A program made the translations under genes and the position numbers. The notes beneath the pieces were generated by a model, which worked only from the letters and a program-made list of their open reading frames with translations, ran no database searches and was not told the DNA's origin. 13,135 bases of DNA from CANLBN01 sp047629215 (GTDB lineage: Bacteria > Pseudomonadota > Gammaproteobacteria > Pseudomonadales > Cellvibrionaceae): positions 1 to 13,135 of the forward strand of contig JBLHWO010000093.1 of assembly GCA_047629215.1 (NCBI GenBank). Direction: 5' to 3'. Shown here piece by piece: positions 8,186 to 13,135 of the stretch (within the stretch, counting starts at the first letter, position 1; each line of letters opens with the position of its first letter).

Positions 8186-8247
8186 CTCCTCCTCCAATAA
8201 TTGAAGGAGGAATTAATATTCCCGTTTCCAATAATGACTAATTTCAT
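8182..8247 (-). CDS. Putative 21-aa leader peptide coupled to the haloperoxidase gene
   Basis: On the minus strand an ATG at 8247 follows GGAG by seven bases (CGGAGTATTGAAATG) and opens a 21-codon frame beginning MKLVIIGNGN and ending WRRS. Its TGA (8184-8182) overlaps the TTG start of the haloperoxidase gene in the form TTGA, the arrangement seen in translationally coupled genes. The ribosome-binding site of the large gene lies inside the last codons of this frame. The overlap, the good ribosome-binding site and the position 3' of a strong promoter support a real leader. Its shortness and the lack of any known homologue leave chance possible. No attenuation-type codon run is seen, so regulation would act through ribosome occupancy rather than amino-acid supply. 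Confidence 0.4.
   Translation of the reverse strand: MKLVIIGNGNINSSFNYWRRS
8189..8212 (-). promoter_or_regulatory. Hairpin over the haloperoxidase ribosome-binding site
   Basis: On the minus strand CCTCC (8210-8206) can pair with GGAGG (8195-8191), extended by one T-A and one T-G pair, across a 10-base loop. This covers the purine-rich GGAGGAGGAG that serves the TTG start at 8185. The hairpin lies inside the leader ORF, so a ribosome translating the leader would open it. Confidence 0.45.
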
Positions 8248-8303
8248 TTCAATACTCCGACTAAGCCTGTGAATTAACTTCTGCAGAAAACTCCTTGGAC
8301 CTC

Positions 8304-8312
8304 ATTATAACA
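8304..8312 (-). promoter_or_regulatory. Extended -10 promoter for the leader/haloperoxidase transcript
   Basis: The minus strand reads TGTTATAAT: a perfect TATAAT hexamer with the TGn extension. The best -35 candidate at normal spacing (about 8327-8332, TAAAAA) is poor, as is common for extended -10 promoters. Initiation near 8297 would give a leader of about 50 bases before the small ORF and about 110 before the large gene. Confidence 0.5.
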
Positions 8313-8338
8313 AGAAAAGGAGTCTGTTTTTATTTGCG

Positions 8339-8379
8339 AAAACCCCATCGTTATACCGATGTGGGGCGACTGTTTTTTT
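8339..8379. terminator. Hairpin with flanking A/T-runs, terminator-like
   Basis: CCCCATCG (8343-8350) pairs with CGAT (8357-8360) and GGGG (8363-8366), with a two-base GT bulge. On the minus strand the stem is followed directly by TTTT (complement of 8339-8342). On the plus strand a run of seven T (8373-8379) follows after six bases. It lies just upstream of the haloperoxidase promoter and could insulate it from readthrough. No gene ends close by. Confidence 0.45.
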
Positions 8380-8444
8380 CGTGCTCCGATCATACCGCCT
8401 CGAAACCTTGGATATCGCGGTGATACAAGGAATCCAATTTTTGC

Positions 8445-8491
8445 CACCCCTGAAATTTAAGCACTATAGTTCGTGGTCTATGTCAGGGGTG
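8445..8491. repeat. Perfect 9-bp inverted repeat, 29-base loop
   Basis: CACCCCTGA (8445-8453) and TCAGGGGTG (8483-8491) are exact reverse complements. No T-run follows either side, so a terminator is unlikely. It may be the ends of a small decayed element or a structured RNA. Confidence 0.55.
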
Positions 8492-8874
8492 AGAAATCAA
8501 AGCAGGAAAAACCATGATCCACTAAACTCTCAACCGTAGCAATTTAGCATGATAAGAAAACTATATTCATATTGAATGAAAGAGTAATATGTAACAACTC
8601 CATCGAGTATTTGAGCGAAGACGTTACGTGCCTCCTCAAAATTTCCAGAATATCTCCAGAGTAGAGACGGTTTGCTGTGCAAAGTGTCTTTGAAGAAGAC
8701 GCCTGAATAATTCACTACGCTAGTGTGGTAGCGAATATTTTATTAATTTAAATGAGTCAAACACTCAGCCAAAGCGGTCAATTGAAAACTTCGTATGCTC
8801 TGAACCCATCGTTCGACAAGTCTATTCAGACAAACATTATCAACCTATTCCGGAAACCGACCACCATTCGTCAG

Positions 8875-8944
8875 CTAATCGGTTAACAACCGCTTAGTGA
8901 AACACCGAATCGCCGCGAGCGAGGTCCTTGCGCGTCTAGTGTTT
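8875..8944. repeat. Two adjacent imperfect hairpins
   Basis: CTAATCGGTT (8875-8884) pairs with AACCGCTTAG (8888-8897) across a three-base loop with one mismatch. Next to it, AAACAC (8900-8905) and GTGTTT (8939-8944) close a GC-rich segment containing CGCG at both sides and a central AGGTCCT. I considered an integron attC site, but the conserved core-site pattern is absent. Confidence 0.4.
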
Positions 8945-9030
8945 GGATAATTCGAATAAAAAGGCAATAGCTCCTATCATTTGTCCCTGAACAAACTGAT
9001 CCGAGAAAGAAATATTGATTTTTCGATGCT

Positions 9031-9256
9031 GATATTAGTAAGGTTTATTTTGTTCTTAGTTTGCCTGTCCTGTTAATTGCTTGTCCTGTTGTGTTCTTAG
9101 TTTGCCTGTCCTGTTAATTGCTTGTCCTGTTGTGTTCTTAGTTTGCCTGTCCTGTTAATTGCCTGTCCCTGATATTAGTAAGGTTTATTTTGTTCTTAGT
9201 TTGCCTGTCCTGTTAATTGCTGTTTGTCCTGTTAATTGCTGTTAATTGATTAATTG
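9031..9256. repeat. Nested tandem repeat array (41-bp unit, 140-bp super-unit)
   Basis: A 41-bp unit beginning TGTTCTTAGTTTGCCTGTCC occurs at 9051-9091 and identically at 9092-9132. A 30-bp partial third copy lies at 9133-9162 and a fourth starts at 9191. The 50 bases at 9031-9080 recur exactly at 9171-9220, showing a larger duplication with a 140-bp period. The right end breaks down into short TGTTAATTG words (9210-9256). The unit is not a multiple of three and has no open frame, so it is a non-coding minisatellite. Confidence 0.85.
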
Positions 9257-9292
9257 TGAGTTAATTGAGTTCATAATTATTGAAGTGAAGGC

Positions 9293-9407
9293 CTGCAGGT
9301 TACTAAGAGCCGTACTCAATATGGCAACCATCACTCTCAATGACTCATAGTGAGCCACACATTAGTGTGCGTATTTCAGCGGTGAACTTCGGCTCTTTGT
9401 AATGCAG
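9293..9407. other. Long-stem multi-hairpin element (possible structured RNA, MITE or REP-like unit)
   Basis: The left arm 9293-9312 (CTGCAGGTTACTAAGAGCCG) and right arm 9390-9407 (CGGCTCTTTGTAATGCAG) pair over 17 of 18 positions, apart from a GG bulge. Between them lie two smaller stems: TCACT (9331-9335) with AGTGA (9349-9353), and CACAC (9356-9360) with GTGTG (9365-9369) around ATTA. The whole could fold as a closed multi-branch structure. It sits 27 bases past the MFS stop codon on the minus strand. There is no T-run, so it is not a normal terminator. Confidence 0.55.
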
Positions 9408-9433
9408 TGAGAGCTGTGTGATTTAAGGACGAA

Positions 9434-10630
9434 CTAATGACTTTTGTTTCTAGACTTAAGAGTAAAGAGAAATAGTATGATGTAGCTGGCAAAGGCAAAA
9501 ATATAGGGTAGTGCGCCATCTATAGAGTAAAGATAAGTACCCAATATTGGCCCCACAGTGAATCCAAGTGCCGGGCAAGCCCCGGCTACACCAGCTGCTG
9601 CGCCCTGCTCTTCAGATGACACTGCCATGGAGGCTCCGGCCATAAACCCTGGCCCCGCGAGCCCCATGCCCAAACCTAAAATGCACATAGATAACATGTA
9701 GAGAGCCTGGCTATGCCCCATTGCCATAATGCCGAAAGCAACCATCATTATCGGCATTGCAATGCTGAGTAACGTCTGTGGTTTTACCGACAAGCGCGGG
9801 ATGATTAGCAATTGTACGAACAAGGCAGCAGCAGCTGAAAACATCAAACTAATGCCTACTATTTTTGCCGTTTCAACACCGCTGAGGCCCAACTCATCTT
9901 GAAAGCGAAAGGCTATAGTCTGGTGCACAATGGCAAAGCCCATAAACAAGAATACTCCTGTGACAACGAGTGGAAGAATTCTCGGGTCGGAAAATTTGAG
10001 TTTAGCTTGCTCTTTTTTCACCGCGGCCTTGGGTAATTTCGGCAAGGTATATAGCGTTAGCACTGCTGCTGTGAGAGTTAAAAACACCGAAAAATACAAT
10101 GGCGTTAGCAAACTAATACTGGCGAGCAAGCCACCGATGGCGGGGCCTAATATTGAACCGATATTAAACGCGGCGCCGACTGCCCCCATCCCCTTAATTC
10201 GATCTTCTACGGTGGTGATATCGGCCATATAGGCATTTGTTGATGGCGTTACTGCGGCCATCGCTACGGCATTGGCAACGCGAGTTATAATTAACAATAC
10301 GAGCGTTATAGCAGGAACAAAGTATGCGAGTAGTGCCATTTGGAACACGCCCGCAAATACAATTGTTCCCAGCGAGTAACCAAACAGCCCTATCAAGAGA
10401 ACCTTTCTTCTCCCCCAAGTATCGCTGACCCGGCCCCACATCGGGCTGGCCAGGAACAGGGTTAAAGACGAACATGAAATAATGGCGCCAATTTGTACTT
10501 CCAGTAGGCCAACTTCTCTTCCTAATGGAGCCAAAATTGCAAATAAAACGGTCTGCGCGAAACCCATCGAAGCCGAAGCAAGCAAGAGTGTACGTTTGGC
10601 TAAAACGTTGCTGTTGTGGGGTTTTGTCAT
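9434..10630 (-). CDS. MFS transporter, DHA1-type drug/metabolite exporter
   Basis: A 398-aa integral membrane protein with about twelve hydrophobic segments in two halves, the normal size for a 12-helix MFS carrier. GRVSDTWGRRKVLL (residues 66-79) between helices 2 and 3 is the family's motif A. The Gly/Pro-rich segment near residues 155-165 (GSILGPAIGGLLA) resembles motif C, which is characteristic of proton-driven antiporters. It should export a small molecule from the cytoplasm in exchange for protons; the substrate cannot be read. The ATG at 10630 precedes MTKPHNS and the first helix, with only a weak GAG-type ribosome-binding site. It is divergent from the old yellow enzyme gene across 450 bases with palindromic sites, which suggests shared control and a role in clearing a toxic or signalling compound that the enzyme also reduces. 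The 3' end meets the multi-hairpin element at 9293-9407. Confidence 0.9.
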   Translation of the reverse strand: MTKPHNSNVLAKRTLLLASASMGFAQTVLFAILAPLGREVGLLEVQIGAIISCSSLTLFLASPMWGRVSDTWGRRKVLLIGLFGYSLGTIVFAGVFQMALLAYFVPAITLVLLIITRVANAVAMAAVTPSTNAYMADITTVEDRIKGMGAVGAAFNIGSILGPAIGGLLASISLLTPLYFSVFLTLTAAVLTLYTLPKLPKAAVKKEQAKLKFSDPRILPLVVTGVFLFMGFAIVHQTIAFRFQDELGLSGVETAKIVGISLMFSAAAALFVQLLIIPRLSVKPQTLLSIAMPIMMVAFGIMAMGHSQALYMLSMCILGLGMGLAGPGFMAGASMAVSSEEQGAAAGVAGACPALGFTVGPILGTYLYSIDGALPYIFAFASYIILFLFTLKSRNKSH

Positions 10631-10718
10631 TGCAAACTATTACTCTAGCTTCGGGTGATGAAAATGTTGACGTTGAACTATCTCAATGAGGTGATTAGGC
10701 AGCCTTAACGAGGCCGAA

Positions 10719-10733
10719 ATCTACTGAGTAGAT
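10719..10733. promoter_or_regulatory. Perfect 15-bp palindrome upstream of the MFS gene
   Basis: ATCTACTGAGTAGAT is a 7+1+7 perfect palindrome about 90 bases before the MFS ATG. It is a candidate operator for a dimeric regulator. No regulator gene is in the window. Confidence 0.4.
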
Positions 10734-10783
10734 ATGGTGTAATGCGCGACCTATTGTCAGAGCATCTAGTCTGGTGGCACTAT

Positions 10784-10815
10784 CCTAGTCGAGTTTTGGC
10801 CTAGTCGGGTTTTCG
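10784..10815. repeat. 16-bp tandem direct repeat in the control region
   Basis: CCTAGTCGAGTTTTGG (10784-10799) is followed at once by CCTAGTCGGGTTTTCG (10800-10815), with two differences. A further CTAGTC lies at 10766-10771. Tandem sites of this size could hold a regulator bound side by side, or may just be a local duplication. Confidence 0.45.
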
Positions 10816-10927
10816 CGGTGCCCCTACCTGCTGAGTTTGCAGAAGCGCGACGAGTGCTAATGGTACAGAAAGGTTGGGTGGTTAAACAGACGTTAACAAA
10901 AAATAAAGGGTGTCTGCTCTATGTTTG

Positions 10928-10950
10928 CCTAAATCATGATTAGATTTAGG
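10928..10950. promoter_or_regulatory. 23-bp palindrome upstream of the old yellow enzyme promoter
   Basis: CCTAAATC (10928-10935) and GATTTAGG (10943-10950) are exact 8-bp inverted arms around seven bases; ATCATGAT inside is itself palindromic. It ends 15 bases before the -35 element, a typical activator or repressor position, and resembles TetR- or LysR-type operators in size only. Confidence 0.5.
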
Positions 10951-11024
10951 GGCACTCAGGGGCGTTGACTCGAACAAACCTCATAAGTACTATCGAGCAT
11001 CTCACAAAATAGTGTAATGCCCCT
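10948..11024. promoter_or_regulatory. AGGGGC boxes flanking the old yellow enzyme promoter
   Basis: AGGGGC occurs at 10948-10953 and 10958-10963, ten bases apart and so on the same face of the helix, just before the -35. A third, inverted copy (TGCCCCT, 11018-11024) is the exact reverse complement of AGGGGCA (10948-10954), so the promoter lies between inverted boxes, as in a looping operator pair. Confidence 0.35.
10965..10993 (+). promoter_or_regulatory. Sigma70-type promoter for the old yellow enzyme gene
   Basis: TTGACT (10965-10970), a 17-base spacer, then TACTAT (10988-10993): 5/6 and 4/6 matches to the consensus at ideal spacing. Transcription would start near 11000, giving a leader of about 80 bases. 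Confidence 0.55.
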
Positions 11025-11080
11025 GTCTTTACTTGCCTGCCTTTTGGCCGCCCTGCCTAAAAATTATTCGAGACAAAACG

Positions 11081-12154
11081 ATGACTAACCTATTTCAGCC
11101 TATTAATTTCAAATGCGGCGCCAGCATGAAAAATCGTTTTGTATTGGCTCCCCTGACCAATACCCAAAGCCATGCCGATGGAACTCTATCAGACGATGAA
11201 TACCGATGGCTAACGATGCGTGCTGAGGGTGGGTTTGGCTTAACAATGACCTGCGCTGCCCATGTTCAATCTGTAGGTCAAGGCTTCCCTGGGCAGTTGG
11301 GTATTTTTGGTGATGAACATCTTGAAGGTCTTACGCGACTTGCTAGCGGAATTAAAAGTCAGCAAAGCCTATCGGTAGTGCAACTGCATCACGCCGGAAT
11401 GCGCTCCCCAGAAGCGCTTATTGGCGAACCACCTGTCTGCCCATCCGATAATGCGGAAACTGGGGCAGTAGCGTTGAGTCCCGAGGCGGTGGAGCAGTTG
11501 ATAGAAGATTTTGTCTGCGCAGCAGAAAGAGCTGCCAAAGCCGGCTTTGATGGTGTCGAAATTCATGGTGCGCATGGCTATATTCTCGCCCAGTTTCTCA
11601 GTGCAACCATTAATCAGCGCGAAGACCAATATGGCGGCAGTATCGAAAACCGTATGCGGCCCATCACAGAGATTATCGAGGGTATCCGTGAACGCTGCCC
11701 AAGTGATTTCCTGCTAGGCCTGCGACTATCGCCAGAGCGCTTTGACATTCATTTGCCCGATATTATTGAAGTAGCAAAACGGGTTCTTGCCGACGCCAGC
11801 ATCGATTTTCTTGATATGTCGTTGTGGGACTCTTTTAAAGAACCCGAAGATGAGGCTTATCAAGGCCGCAGTTTGCTGTCTTATTTCACCGATTTAGAGC
11901 GTGGTGATGTCAAATTAGGCATCGCGGGAAAGCTGCGTAACCCGGATGAAGTGCGCCAAGCTCTGGCGGCTAATATTGACTTTGTTGTGCTTGGTCGCGC
12001 GGCTATTTTGCACCATGATTTTCCACTGCAGATGCAGGCTAATAGGGACTTTACCCCGATCAGAAACCCGGTCTCCGCCGACCATCTGCGCAACGAGGGG
12101 TTGGGTGAGGCGTTTATTACGTATATGTCTAGCTGGAAAGGCTTTGTTAGCTAG
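11081..12154 (+). CDS. Old yellow enzyme family NADH:flavin oxidoreductase (357 aa)
   Basis: A TIM-barrel flavoprotein that binds FMN and uses NAD(P)H to reduce activated C=C bonds such as enones, or nitro groups. FVLAPLTNT (residues 20-28) is the N-terminal FMN strand, and QLHHAG (101-106) is the isoalloxazine segment. EIHGAHGYILAQFLS (160-174) has the substrate-anchoring H162/H165 pair, the HxxH form also found in YqjM-like enzymes. YGGSIENRMR (184-193) and FVVLGRAAI (301-309) are the FMN-phosphate segments. All conserved positions I could check are present and the length is normal. No signal peptide: cytoplasmic. The open frame extends to a TTG at 11033, but homology begins at MTNLFQPINF, so ATG 11081 is chosen in spite of its weak ribosome-binding site. 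It is divergent from the MFS gene. A detoxification role is inferred; the true substrate is unknown. Confidence 0.92.
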   Translation: MTNLFQPINFKCGASMKNRFVLAPLTNTQSHADGTLSDDEYRWLTMRAEGGFGLTMTCAAHVQSVGQGFPGQLGIFGDEHLEGLTRLASGIKSQQSLSVVQLHHAGMRSPEALIGEPPVCPSDNAETGAVALSPEAVEQLIEDFVCAAERAAKAGFDGVEIHGAHGYILAQFLSATINQREDQYGGSIENRMRPITEIIEGIRERCPSDFLLGLRLSPERFDIHLPDIIEVAKRVLADASIDFLDMSLWDSFKEPEDEAYQGRSLLSYFTDLERGDVKLGIAGKLRNPDEVRQALAANIDFVVLGRAAILHHDFPLQMQANRDFTPIRNPVSADHLRNEGLGEAFITYMSSWKGFVS

Positions 12155-12306
12155 CGAGTCGGTATTCCAACGAGTTGACCTATACTTTATTGCATCATTG
12201 GTGCCGTCGTTAATATATTTGAAAAAGGCCCCTCCCCTATTAAGTGAATAAATTGCCAAAACTTCTTTTAGTTAGGCAAGTGCAAAAGAGGGCAAGCAAA
12301 AGAGTG

Positions 12307-13135
12307 TTAGGTCTTGCATTTTGCCATTGAAATGATTCTATTCACGCGAGAGTAGGATAAATCGAAGAAAGTGCCGATTTCCTTGTGTGTATACCCTCCG
12401 GTGGCATATGCCCTTGCAATTGCGTCATTGCGCGATATTGAAGCCCGTTTATATTCGTCCAAATCTAATGGTTTAGGCCTTCTTTGAGATCGCGGAATTT
12501 CAGATAGGTCGATATCTTCACCAATACCCGCCTGAAGCCTTGCAACAAAGTCCTCACTTCCTAGATAGACCTGATTCCTCAGGTTCAATCAAAGTGATGG
12601 ATGCCCTCTTCCTGCACTCACAAAGTGTTTATAAGCTTCAATTGCTTTTGTCTTTTGTGACCCAAACGCCGATAGTATCCACTCGCTATGTAACCACGAC
12701 GGTGCCTGTTCATATCCAATAGTCGCTCGATAGTTACTCCAAGGCCAATCAATAGCATCCTTCACCATAAAAGCCCTGACCGGATTCAGTACTACGTAGC
12801 GTGACAGTTCGAGTAAATACCACTCTTTTTCAAAATGAATACCTTTGTATCGGCCCTGAAACACATGTCCCACTCTACGATGGGCTTTATTAAATTGGCG
12901 AGTGTATTCGCCATTTAGTTGACGCATACCCTTAGAGAGGAGGTTTGCATCGGGCGTTTCTATTACCAAGTGATAATGATTACTCATCAAACAATACGCA
13001 TGACAGACCCAGTTGTAGCTTAAACAGACATCACCTAAAACTGAGAGAAAAAGTCTGCGATCGGTATCTTCTTCATAAATATCTTCTTGACCTTCACCAC
13101 GCGAAGTGACGTGGTAAAGCGCGCCTGCGTATTCC
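12307..13135 (-). pseudogene. RAYT-like (REP-associated Y1) transposase, in-frame TGA, partial at window edge
   Basis: The minus-strand frame enters from beyond 13135 at EYAGALYHVTSRGEG, the usual N-terminal segment. It reaches the HUH motif NHYHLVIETP near 12960-12990, then GHVFQGRYKG and SRYVVLNPVRA, whose tyrosine is the likely nucleophile of this Y1 family. HUH transposases of this type cut single-stranded DNA at REP-like palindromes. After SAGRGHPSL a TGA (12589-12591) interrupts the frame. The same frame continues without shift through LNLRNQVYLGSEDFV and a helix-turn-helix-like end (YTHKEIGTFFDLSYSRVNRII) to TAA at 12307. The fragment at 656-1058 has TGT at the same codon, so both probably derive from TGG (Trp). 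The break is a single nonsense mutation. The truncated catalytic part might still be made. Confidence 0.88.

Larger units (their letters stand above)
8380..9030. other. Gene-free tract with several inverted repeats
   Basis: No convincing gene. The best small frames, 8530-8715 minus and 8752-8886 plus, lack ribosome-binding sites and recognisable sequence. The tract holds inverted repeats at 8445-8491, 8875-8897 and 8900-8944, and a small perfect hairpin CACTA-CGC-TAGTG at 8714-8726. Near 8976-8984 the word TGTCCCTGA resembles the words of the repeat array that begins at 9031. Confidence 0.5.
10631..11080. other. Divergent control region between the MFS and old yellow enzyme genes
   Basis: No gene seen. 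It holds, in order, a 15-bp palindrome (10719-10733), a 16-bp tandem repeat (10784-10815), a 23-bp palindrome (10928-10950), AGGGGC boxes, a sigma70-type promoter (10965-10993), and a small hairpin near 10998-11021 at the expected transcription start (GCAT...ATGC and CAC...GTG arms). Confidence 0.6.

Noticed and set aside
8530..8715. 61-codon minus-strand frame with a GTG start
   Set aside because: No ribosome-binding site, no recognisable motif, and it lies in a tract full of inverted repeats; most likely chance.
8752..8886. 44-codon plus-strand frame beginning MSQTLSQSGQ and ending IRQLIG
   Set aside because: Reasonable amino-acid composition, but no Shine-Dalgarno sequence upstream (only AT-rich DNA), no homology recognised, and its end overlaps a hairpin arm.
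8875..8944. Possible integron attC site
   Set aside because: Paired arms exist, but the expected RYYYAAC/GTTRRRY core sites are not in the right places and no integrase or cassette is seen.
9031..9256. Possible CRISPR array
   Set aside because: Units are directly adjacent without unique spacers, the period is nested, and there are no cas genes; it is a minisatellite.
11033..11080. N-terminal extension of the old yellow enzyme from TTG 11033
   Set aside because: The extra residues do not fit the family, and MTNLFQPINF at ATG 11081 matches the normal N-terminus.

Overview
The window looks like chromosomal DNA of a marine-type gammaproteobacterium. This is inferred from the REP-associated (RAYT-like) transposase relics, the TonB-free but secreted FG-GAP/UnbV protein, the old-yellow-enzyme and MFS pair, and moderate base composition. 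No RNA gene or species marker is present, so the genus is not claimed.

Layout, left to right. (1) 40-615: a small secreted protein of unknown function. (2) 626-1058: a tandem 19-bp repeat and the truncated 3' end of a RAYT-type transposase gene, then about 300 gene-free bases holding a terminator-like palindrome. (3) 1375-4089: an AT-richer convergent pair, a sulfotransferase-like gene (+) and a fumarate-reductase/L-aspartate-oxidase-fold flavoprotein (-) whose substrate-site residues are substituted. (4) 4400-8185 (-): a very large exported protein that joins a vanadium-haloperoxidase-type PAP2 domain, with every vanadate-pocket residue in place, to a seven-loop Ca-binding FG-GAP propeller and a C-terminal ASPIC/UnbV domain. 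Its 5' region has an extended -10 promoter, a 21-codon leader ORF that overlaps the TTG start as TTGA, and a hairpin over the ribosome-binding site. (5) 8248-9433: a gene-free tract rich in inverted repeats, a nested 41-bp minisatellite and a long-stem multi-hairpin element. (6) 9434-12154: an MFS exporter (-) and an old yellow enzyme family reductase (+), transcribed divergently from a 450-bp control region with two perfect palindromes, a good sigma70-type promoter and spaced AGGGGC boxes. (7) 12307-13135: a second RAYT copy, longer, interrupted by one in-frame TGA and running off the window.

Working together: the OYE and MFS genes plausibly form a xenobiotic or electrophile response module (reduction plus efflux). 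The haloperoxidase fusion probably acts outside the cytoplasm. Any functional link of the flavoprotein and the sulfotransferase to it rests only on proximity. The two RAYT relics are 86% identical by my base count over 403 gapless bases, lie in the same orientation, and bracket about 11.65 kb. The most unusual items are the haloperoxidase-propeller-UnbV fusion with its coupled leader, the repeat/cruciform tract at 8340-9410, and the architecture of the OYE/MFS control region.
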